Source: a virus. From it: a stretch of DNA of 21,680 nt. The translations under genes were made by a program, and so were the position numbers. Where the stretch lies: IMG/VR virus record IMGVR_UViG_3300042402_001052, positions 1 to 21,680 of that record. One strand, given 5' to 3'. Each line of letters opens with the position of its first letter. The stretch's first letter is position 1. A model generated the notes under the pieces. That model was not told where the DNA came from. It saw nothing but the letters and a program-made list of their open reading frames with translations, and did not search any database. Below, piece after piece: positions 15,746 to 21,428 of the stretch.

Positions 15746-16456
15746 TTATTTATGTTGTATATAACAATAATCAAAACCATTATCATCTCCTGAATAAGGA
15801 TTAACTCCTCCTCTATAAAGCGTATTTAATGGAGGTCCGTGTACAATTCTATTTCTATACTCTGTATATAATATGTGATTTGCAGCTGCCATGTCAACTG
15901 TTGTCTCTTTTATAGAATTTTTATCAATTAAATCTGACATCTTTCTGCAAAAAGAAAGCATATCATTATAGCTACCACCTAAGACGCCACAGTTTAAAAC
16001 AGTATCATCTAAGTAATCTTTTGCATCAAGGTTTAACATATCGTATCTTTCCATCATCCAATAATTTTCTTTATTGATTGACATTTCATCACCTATATAA
16101 ATTTTATCAGGCTGTATATAATCAAATGGATTCTTTAATATAATAACATCACTTACGTCCATAAAAAATACATTGTCTGCTTCTGTGTCACTTAGAAATT
16201 CTGAATAAAGTTTCCATCTAATATCTACCATATTCAATCCAGAAGAATTTACTTTTACAAATTTTATTTTGTTTGTAGTATATTCGTTGACGAAGTTATC
16301 TGAACAGTTATCATGAAGTATTATTAAAGATAAATCATGTTTAACTATAGATTCAAAAAACAATTCAATAATATTAAAATCATCTGTATCCCAGATATGA
16401 TTTCTTTGTGGATCAATATCTTTTGTGAAGTAAGTTGTGATTATTATATTTTTCAT
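15746..16456 (-). CDS. GT-A-type glycosyltransferase
   Basis: The 236 residues show a GT-A order: a start strand (MKNIIITTYF), a central FFMDVSDVIILKNPF (D100 and D103 as the DxD-type metal and sugar-nucleotide site), LNCGVLGG (155-161), and DMAAANHIL (188-196) in the place of the common DQ..LN helix. The C-terminal IQHK has a histidine that is often the last metal ligand. It moves a sugar from a nucleotide donor to an unknown acceptor. No membrane segment is seen. It lies among early-side genes and is AT-rich. Possible acceptors are phage DNA, a virion protein or host surface sugars; the sequence does not say which. Confidence 0.7.
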   Translation of the reverse strand: MKNIIITTYFTKDIDPQRNHIWDTDDFNIIELFFESIVKHDLSLIILHDNCSDNFVNEYTTNKIKFVKVNSSGLNMVDIRWKLYSEFLSDTEADNVFFMDVSDVIILKNPFDYIQPDKIYIGDEMSINKENYWMMERYDMLNLDAKDYLDDTVLNCGVLGGSYNDMLSFCRKMSDLIDKNSIKETTVDMAAANHILYTEYRNRIVHGPPLNTLYRGGVNPYSGDDNGFDYCYIQHK

Positions 16457-16477
16457 GATACTTAATTCGATTTATTT

Positions 16478-16651
16478 CTACTTAGTATTGCTTTCATCTG
16501 TATAATTTTTTAATATTTCATAGTGAGACATATGACCACAGTTAGTACATTCAAGTTTATTACATGAATATTTATGTACTGACAATGACTCATGACCACA
16601 TAGGTCACATTTAATAAGGGCACTTACCCATCCTGTTTCTTTTTCTTGCAT
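16478..16651 (-). CDS. Small zinc-ribbon protein (57 aa)
   Basis: The frame is open further upstream to a TTG at 16717, but the ATG at 16651 is preceded by an AAAAATTTAATT leader typical of this phage and is preferred. The product has two CxxC pairs (C15/C18 and C35/C38) in CDLCGHE and CTNCGHM, the form of a zinc ribbon, plus one more Cys at 30. It probably folds around one zinc ion and may bind nucleic acid or protein. The start region overlaps a plus-strand promoter-like site at 16646-16675. Function unknown. Confidence 0.6.
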   Translation of the reverse strand: MQEKETGWVSALIKCDLCGHESLSVHKYSCNKLECTNCGHMSHYEILKNYTDESNTK

Positions 16652-16675
16652 AATTAAATTTTTATCGTATTTTTG
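16646..16675 (+). promoter_or_regulatory. Plus-strand Bacteroidota-type promoter (cassette 1)
   Basis: TTG at 16646-16648, a 19-nt spacer, then TATTTTTG at 16668-16675, followed by CAGAG. This fits TTG-N(17-23)-TAnnTTTG, including the frequent C after the -7 box. No plus-strand gene follows; an intrinsic terminator lies about 40-75 nt downstream, so the product would be a short RNA. Confidence 0.6.
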
Positions 16676-16681
16676 CAGAGT

Positions 16682-16750
16682 CACTAATAAAATGTTGTCA
16701 ATAATTTGGCAAAGCAAAGGCTGGTTATTTAATCGGCCTTTTTTATTTTT
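16682..16750 (+). ncRNA. Candidate small RNA 1 (promoter to terminator)
   Basis: The stretch from the expected transcription start (about 16682) to the terminator U-tract (16750) is about 70 nt, with no plus-strand coding frame. It ends in a strong hairpin plus T-rich run. It lies between the two small zinc-binding genes of the opposite strand, next to the start of one. It could be a trans- or cis-acting regulator. Start and end are inferred from the two signals only. Confidence 0.45.
16716..16750 (+). terminator. Intrinsic terminator, plus strand (cassette 1)
   Basis: AAAGGC (16716-16721) pairs with GCCTTT (16736-16741). The stem continues inward through a T-G wobble and GGTTA/TAATC, and TTTATTTTT (16742-16750) follows. 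The stem with a U-rich tail points to plus-strand termination. Read on the minus strand, only a weak T run follows. Confidence 0.7.
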
Positions 16751-16805
16751 AAGTGTTTTTCACCAAATGTGTAATATATTATGCATTTAGTCGGAAAATA
16801 GCCGA

Positions 16806-17168
16806 TTATGGATAAAATATTATGCATTTTTCACACTTCATATCTTTGGTTAGACCTTCAGATATAATCACTCCACAATCATGACACAGCGTTGCACCAT
16901 TTCCATTGTTGTACTTATGGATCGGTTTGCCGTACTTCCTGATTAACTTAAAAGTCAACTTTATGTCAGTCCAATTAAGTGTAAAGTCATCATCATTTGT
17001 TTTAGGAAACCAAGCAAAGGTATACCCGTGGTTTGCATTGATCCAGTCTCTTTCTTTTACTATGTTTCCATTAACTGAGTGAAGGTATATCCAAGGCGCA
17101 TTGCCGGCAAGTTTAATCTCGTATCCAATCTTCCTTAGCCTCTCTCTAAACTTTACTACCTCATTCAT
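16806..17168 (-). CDS. Conserved phage protein with C-terminal zinc knuckle
   Basis: The open frame reaches a GTG at 17204, but the ATG at 17168 after AATAAAAAAC is the likelier start, giving 120 residues. The main part (WIYLHSVNGN, a WINANHGYTFAWFP stretch, then WTDIKLTFKLIRKYGKP) is a pattern I know from hypothetical proteins of Bacteroidota phages and prophages. The end adds CHDCG and CEKC, two CxxC pairs 14 residues apart, likely one zinc site. The gene lies between the tRNA-like element and another small zinc protein. A plus-strand -7 box lies just upstream of its start. Function unknown. Confidence 0.6.
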   Translation of the reverse strand: MNEVVKFRERLRKIGYEIKLAGNAPWIYLHSVNGNIVKERDWINANHGYTFAWFPKTNDDDFTLNWTDIKLTFKLIRKYGKPIHKYNNGNGATLCHDCGVIISEGLTKDMKCEKCIIFYP

Positions 17169-17184
17169 GTTTTTTATTTTAATG

Positions 17185-17192
17185 TATCTTTG
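17185..17192 (+). promoter_or_regulatory. Plus-strand -7 promoter element (cassette 2)
   Basis: TATCTTTG is an exact match to TAnnTTTG and is followed by TATC. A clear TTG is not seen at -33. Two hairpins and a terminator follow within 70 nt, which makes a short transcript plausible. Confidence 0.45.
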
Positions 17193-17197
17193 TATCA

Positions 17198-17260
17198 ACC
17201 CCACTTACAGAGAAGTTTGTAAGTCCCCCTCTATTCTCCGGTGTAGAGGGTTTTTATTTT
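17198..17260 (+). ncRNA. Candidate small RNA 2 (two hairpins)
   Basis: After the -7 box at 17185-17192 the sequence holds a 7-bp hairpin, ACTTACA/TGTAAGT (17203-17224), and then the terminator hairpin (17227-17250) with its U-tract. There is no plus-strand frame. The layout repeats that of cassette 1 about 500 bp away. The transcript would be about 60 nt. Ends are inferred. Confidence 0.45.
17227..17260 (+). terminator. Intrinsic terminator, plus strand (cassette 2)
   Basis: CCCTCTA (17227-17233) pairs perfectly with TAGAGGG (17244-17250) around a 10-nt loop, followed by TTTTTATTTT (17251-17260). The U-tract is on the plus strand only. Confidence 0.75.
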
Positions 17261-17314
17261 ACATCCCTTTATAGTTTATGTGGTAATTTTTACCCCTTAT
17301 CTTAAACCATAATG

Positions 17315-17360
17315 TGTTATTAAAGTAACAATTATACGTTGTTTTGTTACTTATATAACA
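17315..17360. repeat. Imperfect inverted repeat, operator- or origin-like
   Basis: The arms 17316-17331 and 17344-17359 are 16 nt each and match at 14 positions when one is reverse-complemented; 17315/17360 adds one more pair. The 12-nt centre contains GTTGTT. The inner arms hold AAGTAACAA and TTGTTACTT. The stretch is very AT-rich and lies in the spacer between the tRNA-like element and the zinc-knuckle gene. It may be a protein binding site or RNA hairpin; no T-run follows on either strand to make it a clear terminator. Confidence 0.5.
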
Positions 17361-17365
17361 ACTTG

Positions 17366-17447
17366 TAGCTCTAGTCAGACTCGAACTGACACTAGCCCCG
17401 GCATACACCGTATTAAATTAGGACCGTGTTACTTACACCATAGAGCT
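17366..17447 (-). tRNA. tRNA-like element with aberrant anticodon arm
   Basis: On the minus strand the 82-nt sequence shows a 7-bp acceptor stem (AGCTCTA with TAGAGCT), a 4-bp D stem (GTGT/ACAC, loop AAGTA), and a 5-bp T arm (GTCAG/CTGAC) around TTCGAGT, the canonical T-loop. Discriminator A follows and no CCA is encoded. The middle does not form a normal 5-bp, 7-nt anticodon arm in any register. The best fit is GTCCT/GGGGC with two G-U pairs and a 20-nt loop, so no anticodon can be named. The D loop lacks the GG pair. It could be a decayed tRNA, a tRNA mimic, or a tRNA with a loop insertion. It lies downstream of ssb in the same direction. Confidence 0.5.
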
Positions 17448-17545
17448 ATGTGCCTTTTTCTCGGAAGGCTAACCTATCTCCCTACGATGAGAACCTCAGG
17501 CCATTGCTAGGCAGGCTACGATCCACACGTCTGTGGCATATTACA
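17448..17545 (-). other. GC-rich structured non-coding stretch after ssb
   Basis: This interval of about 100 nt is near 50% GC, well above its surroundings, and has no convincing gene. On the minus strand it offers several short hairpins: CCACA-GACG-TGTGG just after the ssb stop, TGAG-GTT-CTCA, and GCCTT...AAGGC just before the tRNA-like element. CTACGAT occurs twice on the plus strand. It may be a structured RNA or part of a processed precursor with the tRNA-like element. Confidence 0.4.
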
Positions 17546-17959
17546 TCAGAAGGGAAGATCATCATCTGCTTCAATAGGATTGCTCTTAGGAGCAGTTACC
17601 GGAGTTGTAGGCTGATGAAAATCATTATCCGCTTTTGCTTTTACAAACGTCTTGAAGATTGTACAAGAAATCTCCTTGATCTCTTTCTTCTCACCATCCT
17701 TGGTTGTCCAGGAATTAGTGTTGATGCTTCCTTCAACATAGATCTTATCACCTTTTTGAATTGAAGCTGCTCTATCAGCAAGGGCAGGGATAGCAAAGAT
17801 GCAGCGATGCCACTCTGTTTTTTCTTCCCACTTATCACCCTTTTTGTAACCGTCAGACGTTGCCAATGACACCTGTACTAACTTCTTACCAGTCTCGAAG
17901 CTTTTCACTTCTACTTTACCTACATTTCCCAGTAGGCACACTTTGTTTAAACTACTCAT
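17546..17959 (-). CDS. ssb: Single-stranded DNA-binding protein
   Basis: The 137-residue product has the SSB OB-fold order: LNKVCLLGNVGKVEV at the start, KLVQVSLATSDGY, TEWHRCIFA (48-56) and GDKIYVEGSI (70-79). A Pro/Thr/Asn-rich linker leads to the acidic tip ADDDLPF, which normally recruits partner proteins. It coats single-stranded DNA in phage replication and recombination. The start overlaps the stop of the nuclease gene by 4 nt (ATGA). It is downstream of the minus-strand promoter at 18973-19003. Confidence 0.93.
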   Translation of the reverse strand: MSSLNKVCLLGNVGKVEVKSFETGKKLVQVSLATSDGYKKGDKWEEKTEWHRCIFAIPALADRAASIQKGDKIYVEGSINTNSWTTKDGEKKEIKEISCTIFKTFVKAKADNDFHQPTTPVTAPKSNPIEADDDLPF

Positions 17960-18348
17960 AGCTTTAATAAATTAAATAAAAAATCTTTGACTTCTTTTTG
18001 GGAGTGTAGCCAAACCACATCAGCATTAGAGTCTTCTCTCACATAGAACTTTAGCATCTTGTATTTCAGTTTAGATGTCTCGGTAGCGAACCCTTTTGTG
18101 TCTATGTAAATTTCTTGTCCATCGTGATGGAGTACAAAATCTACAATCATAGTAATAGGTCGTATTGCTTTACCTCTGAATCTAAATCCTTCCTGCAAGA
18201 GTATTGTTCTTTGGAAGTCGAACTTTAGCCCCAAACTTTTAAATTGTTGGTAACAGAATAATTCCAGCTTGGAATCAAACTTTACACCATCCAACTCAAT
18301 TTTTTTATTCCCGTACTTAGATGTTTTGGATTGGGTAATCTTTGCCAT
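17956..18348 (-). CDS. DUF1064-type phage nuclease
   Basis: The 130 residues have the DUF1064 pattern: KYGNKKIELDGVKFDSKLE with E29, PITMIVDFVL with D70, and EIYIDTKG with D83 and K85, then a Lys-rich helix (TSKLKYKMLKF). This E-D-DxK arrangement belongs to the PD-(D/E)XK fold, and members of this family in phages are thought to act as endonucleases in recombination or branched-DNA resolution. Its start overlaps the MazG-like gene by 32 nt and its end overlaps ssb by 4 nt, pointing to a shared role in DNA metabolism. Activity is inferred from family. Confidence 0.82.
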   Translation of the reverse strand: MAKITQSKTSKYGNKKIELDGVKFDSKLELFCYQQFKSLGLKFDFQRTILLQEGFRFRGKAIRPITMIVDFVLHHDGQEIYIDTKGFATETSKLKYKMLKFYVREDSNADVVWLHSQKEVKDFLFNLLKL

Positions 18349-18958
18349 AAATATTGACTACTACTTCTCCGTAAACAGACTGTGGATACTTAATTTCAAT
18401 CTTTTTCTTAAGATTGTTCTCAGCCTTGTTTAAAAGCCAATACAGGAACTTATCCCATAGAGTAAGGTGTTTACCTAACTTGCTCTCTATTCGATTGTTT
18501 AAGAGGTTCTTTTCTTCTTTGGCAATTGCTTCCATTACCTCAGCCGCATCCTTCATAACTTCACTGTTTTTATAAACGTTGAAGTCACGCTCAAGGATAG
18601 GTCTAAGCTTAGGCTCTAAGTATGTCTCAGGCTTTAGAATCTTACCATCCTTACGGAAGATTGGCTTACCATCAGGACCCATCTTGCTCATGTTAGATTT
18701 ATGAACCTCATCAAATAACATCACCAATCGATCAGAGATACCATACTCATGAGCAGTTCCGTAGGTAATGTAAAGAATATCACAAATAGCATCTGCGACA
18801 TCTAAAATGTTGTTTGCTTCACGTAGTTCCTTTACCTCTTCTTCGAGTAGAGACTGGCGAAGTCTTGCCCTGCGCTTAGAAAGCATCTTGGGTTGATCAG
18901 GCATACTCACTTTAAAAGCTTTCTGAAAATCAAGTACTTGCAAAATTTGACGTTCCAT
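18317..18958 (-). CDS. MazG-like nucleotide pyrophosphohydrolase
   Basis: The 213-residue protein has an all-alpha NTP-PPase core: RQSLLEEEVKELREA (E39-E41 and E44) and then DVADAICDILY (D57 and D60) in place of the usual ExxD. EVHKSNMSKM, GPDGKPI and GKILKPETYLEP (to about 116) follow, typical of phage and bacterial MazG-like/HisE-like enzymes. These cut nucleoside triphosphates to monophosphates, changing nucleotide or alarmone pools. About 95 extra C-terminal residues (charged helix, then beta strands) are not typical and are unknown. The first gene after the promoter at 18973-19003. Confidence 0.8.
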   Translation of the reverse strand: MERQILQVLDFQKAFKVSMPDQPKMLSKRRARLRQSLLEEEVKELREANNILDVADAICDILYITYGTAHEYGISDRLVMLFDEVHKSNMSKMGPDGKPIFRKDGKILKPETYLEPKLRPILERDFNVYKNSEVMKDAAEVMEAIAKEEKNLLNNRIESKLGKHLTLWDKFLYWLLNKAENNLKKKIEIKYPQSVYGEVVVNIYGKDYPIQNI

Positions 18959-18972
18959 ATTTATATTTTTAT

Positions 18973-19003
18973 CAAAGTTAATTAAATTTTTGTTTTAGTG
19001 CAA
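18973..19003 (-). promoter_or_regulatory. Minus-strand Bacteroidota-type promoter for MazG-nuclease-ssb
   Basis: Read on the minus strand, TTG (19003-19001), a 20-nt spacer and TAACTTTG (18980-18973) fit TTG-N(17-23)-TAnnTTTG. The MazG-like start is 14 nt downstream of the -7 box. This would restart transcription within the leftward block. Confidence 0.6.
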
Positions 19004-19306
19004 GTCGTAGTCAAAATGGTAGCATATGTTCGAAAGAAACTTAATAGTATCATATGACTCTATGCTAAATATGACATCCTCAAAGTTACCACGATGTATA
19101 TACTCATCGTATATCTTAGTAAACAATTTTGTTAACTGCTTACTTGTGGCGATACTACCGTCATGCATTAGTAGTGGTAAGTTCTTAAGCTTAAATACTC
19201 GTGTGTCGTATTCTTTTTTCTTGCCTCTTCTAGGTATCCTAGCCTTAACTGTGAGGTCAACGCAATATATCTTTGGTTGAGCCTTCTCTTCAAAAATGTC
19301 AAACAT
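18995..19306 (-). CDS. Hypothetical protein after dnaB
   Basis: The frame extends to a TTG at 19321, but the ATG at 19306, 1 nt after the dnaB stop, is the likelier start (103 residues). The protein has a basic centre (KARIPRRGKKKEYDTR), then LPLLMHDGSI and an acidic/aromatic C-terminus (SNICYHFDYDLH). No signal peptide, membrane segment or named domain is seen. Close coupling to the helicase gene suggests a replication-linked job, but nothing in the sequence shows which. The -33 box of the next promoter lies in its last codons. Confidence 0.55.
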   Translation of the reverse strand: MFDIFEEKAQPKIYCVDLTVKARIPRRGKKKEYDTRVFKLKNLPLLMHDGSIATSKQLTKLFTKIYDEYIHRGNFEDVIFSIESYDTIKFLSNICYHFDYDLH

Positions 19307-19307
19307 A

Positions 19308-20687
19308 TCAGAATATATCAAAGTTATTATTAGGCTTTATCGCAGTCTGAACATAGTCATCTTCATCGTCTCTATCGTATGGATTCTTCCAAGCAGGAAT
19401 GTTGGAGTCAAACGTAAGTTGTATGTCTTCCAATTCACCATCCCTGTGCTTGGCAATGATTGCATATCCATCATCAGCCATAGGATTGTTTTCTTTTTCC
19501 TCTGGAGCCATGTAATAACCATTACGATACAAGAACATTACAATGTCAGCATCCTGCTCTATATCTCCTGACTCCCTAAGGTCAGACAGCATAGGCTTCT
19601 TATCAGTTCTATGCTCTACAGCACGAGACAACTGAGCCAAAGCAACAACAGGTATCTTCAATTCGTTAGCCATATCCTTTAGCTTCCTTGACACATCACC
19701 AACCTCATTGGTCCTGTTCTGAGCGCCTGGAGATGATACCTTCTGAATGTAATCTATGACCACATAATCTAAGCCCTGAGAGTATTTCATCTTGTAAACA
19801 AGGGAAAGTATATCCGTGATGGTAAAAGAGCCTGCAACAATCTTTAAATTAGAATTAATGATACGTCTCTTAGACTTCTCATAACGCATGATGTCACGTG
19901 TCTCAAGTCTACCACGTTTGATATGATACCCCGGAACCCCACTATCAACAGAGATGATTCTCTTCATGACCTGAACCTCGTCCATCTCGCAGGAAATGAA
20001 TAGGCCTTTGTAGTTGTTACGTATGGATGCGTGCTTCATCATACCTAGTGCGTACTGAGTCTTACCCATAGCTGGACGTGCCGCAATGATGATAAAGTTT
20101 GTAGGCTGCATACCTGAGGTGAGCACATCGAACCGTTTGTATCCAGTCTCTATGCCACTCACGCCATCCTTTGTAGATGCCTCGATCATTTTCTTATCAA
20201 GTTCTTGCAGTAGAAACTCATTGTCCATATCCTTACGTCTAAGCAACGATTTGAACTTATTGTCAGAGATGTGCGACTGAAGTACATTGATGACGTCCTG
20301 AGGGTCGTATGCATCCTTATTAGCCATTAACTCAACCTTCTTAGCTAAGTCTATGTGCTCGTGTCTTACATTCTCACCAATCAAGAAGTATACTGAACTT
20401 TCTAATTCATTTGTACCTGTTGATTTATAAGATGTAATTGCTGTAATTTCTAGAACGGCTTCACGCTTATGCATGGTGTTCTTTTTCATTATAGACTGAC
20501 TCAATGACACTGCATTGATAGGTTCTTGCGATAAGTATAATTCGTATGCAGCTTCAAAAATGACTTTGTTGATTGGAGTAATGAACATATCACATGACAC
20601 TTTTGACATGATATCATGGATTGTAGAAGGGTTCATAAGCATGGAGTATAACACTACTTGCTCTGAGCGTAGCTGCATATTATCCAT
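19308..20687 (-). CDS. dnaB: Replicative DNA helicase, DnaB-like
   Basis: The 459 residues have an N-terminal helical domain (about 5-115), a linker and a RecA-like motor. The Walker A is ARPAMGKT (203-210), followed by LFISCEM and Walker B DYVVIDY (D312). VALAQLSR (348-355) and the conserved DLRESGDIEQDADIV (369-383) complete the DnaB signature. It unwinds DNA at the replication fork as a hexamer. Unlike most genes here it has a strong Shine-Dalgarno sequence, AAGGAGGT, ending 4 nt before the ATG; this overlaps the last two AGG codons of the gene before it. The C-terminus is acidic. Confidence 0.95.
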   Translation of the reverse strand: MDNMQLRSEQVVLYSMLMNPSTIHDIMSKVSCDMFITPINKVIFEAAYELYLSQEPINAVSLSQSIMKKNTMHKREAVLEITAITSYKSTGTNELESSVYFLIGENVRHEHIDLAKKVELMANKDAYDPQDVINVLQSHISDNKFKSLLRRKDMDNEFLLQELDKKMIEASTKDGVSGIETGYKRFDVLTSGMQPTNFIIIAARPAMGKTQYALGMMKHASIRNNYKGLFISCEMDEVQVMKRIISVDSGVPGYHIKRGRLETRDIMRYEKSKRRIINSNLKIVAGSFTITDILSLVYKMKYSQGLDYVVIDYIQKVSSPGAQNRTNEVGDVSRKLKDMANELKIPVVALAQLSRAVEHRTDKKPMLSDLRESGDIEQDADIVMFLYRNGYYMAPEEKENNPMADDGYAIIAKHRDGELEDIQLTFDSNIPAWKNPYDRDDEDDYVQTAIKPNNNFDIF

Positions 20688-20688
20688 A

Positions 20689-21108
20689 TTACCTCCTTAC
20701 ATTAAACTTGGGCATAACAAATCCTTCTTTCTTTTGATCTTCCTTAGATACGTTGGTCCACTTATCAATCTGCTCAAGTCGAGAGAAATACTCTACGGTG
20801 CAGTACTTATGATTATTCTCTGTGTGGAAATCGTCATCTCTAGCATTCTCCATTGCAACCTTGATGTCATCTAAGCTGAAATGTTTAAGTATATCCTTGT
20901 ACTTATTGACAACCTTCTTGGTCATCACACGAGACTTCTTTTGGAAAACCTCGTTAAAGATATTCAATATTTTAAGAACGTCATCACCTGAGGCAACGGA
21001 TGTCATAGCATTAATATCTTTCTTAGCGGCATTAAGTATTGCCGTCTTTTCTTCTGAGAACGGCCCGAATATCCTATCGAGCTCATTCTCTAAATTCTTT
21101 AGTATCAT
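20689..21108 (-). CDS. Replication accessory / helicase-loader candidate
   Basis: The 139 residues are helical and charged. The second half (KKVVNKYKDILKHFSLDDIKVA, then NNHKYCTVEYFSRLEQIDKW) resembles the C-terminal segment of phage replication proteins that help load a helicase, where a .KY.T.EYF.R.E.ID. motif is usual. It directly precedes dnaB, and its final AGG AGG TAA doubles as the dnaB ribosome site. A helicase loader is inferred from motif and position; other replication roles are possible. Confidence 0.5.
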   Translation of the reverse strand: MILKNLENELDRIFGPFSEEKTAILNAAKKDINAMTSVASGDDVLKILNIFNEVFQKKSRVMTKKVVNKYKDILKHFSLDDIKVAMENARDDDFHTENNHKYCTVEYFSRLEQIDKWTNVSKEDQKKEGFVMPKFNVRR

Positions 21109-21113
21109 GGTAG

Positions 21114-21428
21114 TTAATCTAAAAAGTCCTTAATGCATTCAATGTTTATCTCATATTTTCTAGATTTTTTACGGTGCTTTTCGTAGTGGTTAATTGTAGC
21201 ATGGTCACATCCTATCAGTTCAGCAAGAGAAGTCATAGTATAATATGTATTTAGCCTATCTTGGTTTTTCTTCCACCACAATACAACGAAATGCTTTCTA
21301 TCTGCATAGTCTTGTCTTCTGCTTTTATTCCGTATGTCATATGAACTAATAACCATTTCAAGTAGCCTATCATGTATGTTAGACCCTTTTAAATGACCGT
21401 TGTTCACTAACCAATCTTCCCAACTCAT
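21114..21428 (-). CDS. DnaA-domain-IV-like DNA-binding protein
   Basis: In this 104-residue protein, residues about 43-86 (RKHFVVLWWKK, then TMTSLAELIGCDHATINHYEKH) match the DNA-binding domain IV of DnaA, where the signature is GRDHTTVLHA. No AAA+ domain is present, so this is a stand-alone DNA-binding part. It could recognise the phage origin, or act as a regulator. It overlaps the upstream gene by 4 nt and precedes the accessory and helicase genes, as expected for an initiation module. The resemblance is by motif. Confidence 0.65.
   Translation of the reverse strand: MSWEDWLVNNGHLKGSNIHDRLLEMVISSYDIRNKSRRQDYADRKHFVVLWWKKNQDRLNTYYTMTSLAELIGCDHATINHYEKHRKKSRKYEINIECIKDFLD

Noticed and set aside
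16652-16717. Upstream extension of the zinc-ribbon gene to a TTG start
   Set aside because: The extra residues are not part of the zinc ribbon, the start is non-ATG, and a good ATG with a typical A-rich leader exists at 16651.
17470-17540. Possible second tRNA on the minus strand (GGTTCTCATC)
   Set aside because: The T-loop would read TTCTCAT, lacking the conserved purine-A, and no acceptor stem pairs at a suitable distance.
17450-17764. Plus-strand open frame of 104 codons over the ssb 3' end and its downstream spacer
   Set aside because: Mostly antisense to ssb, Arg/Leu/Cys-rich composition, no leader; explained by the real gene on the other strand and by the structured spacer.
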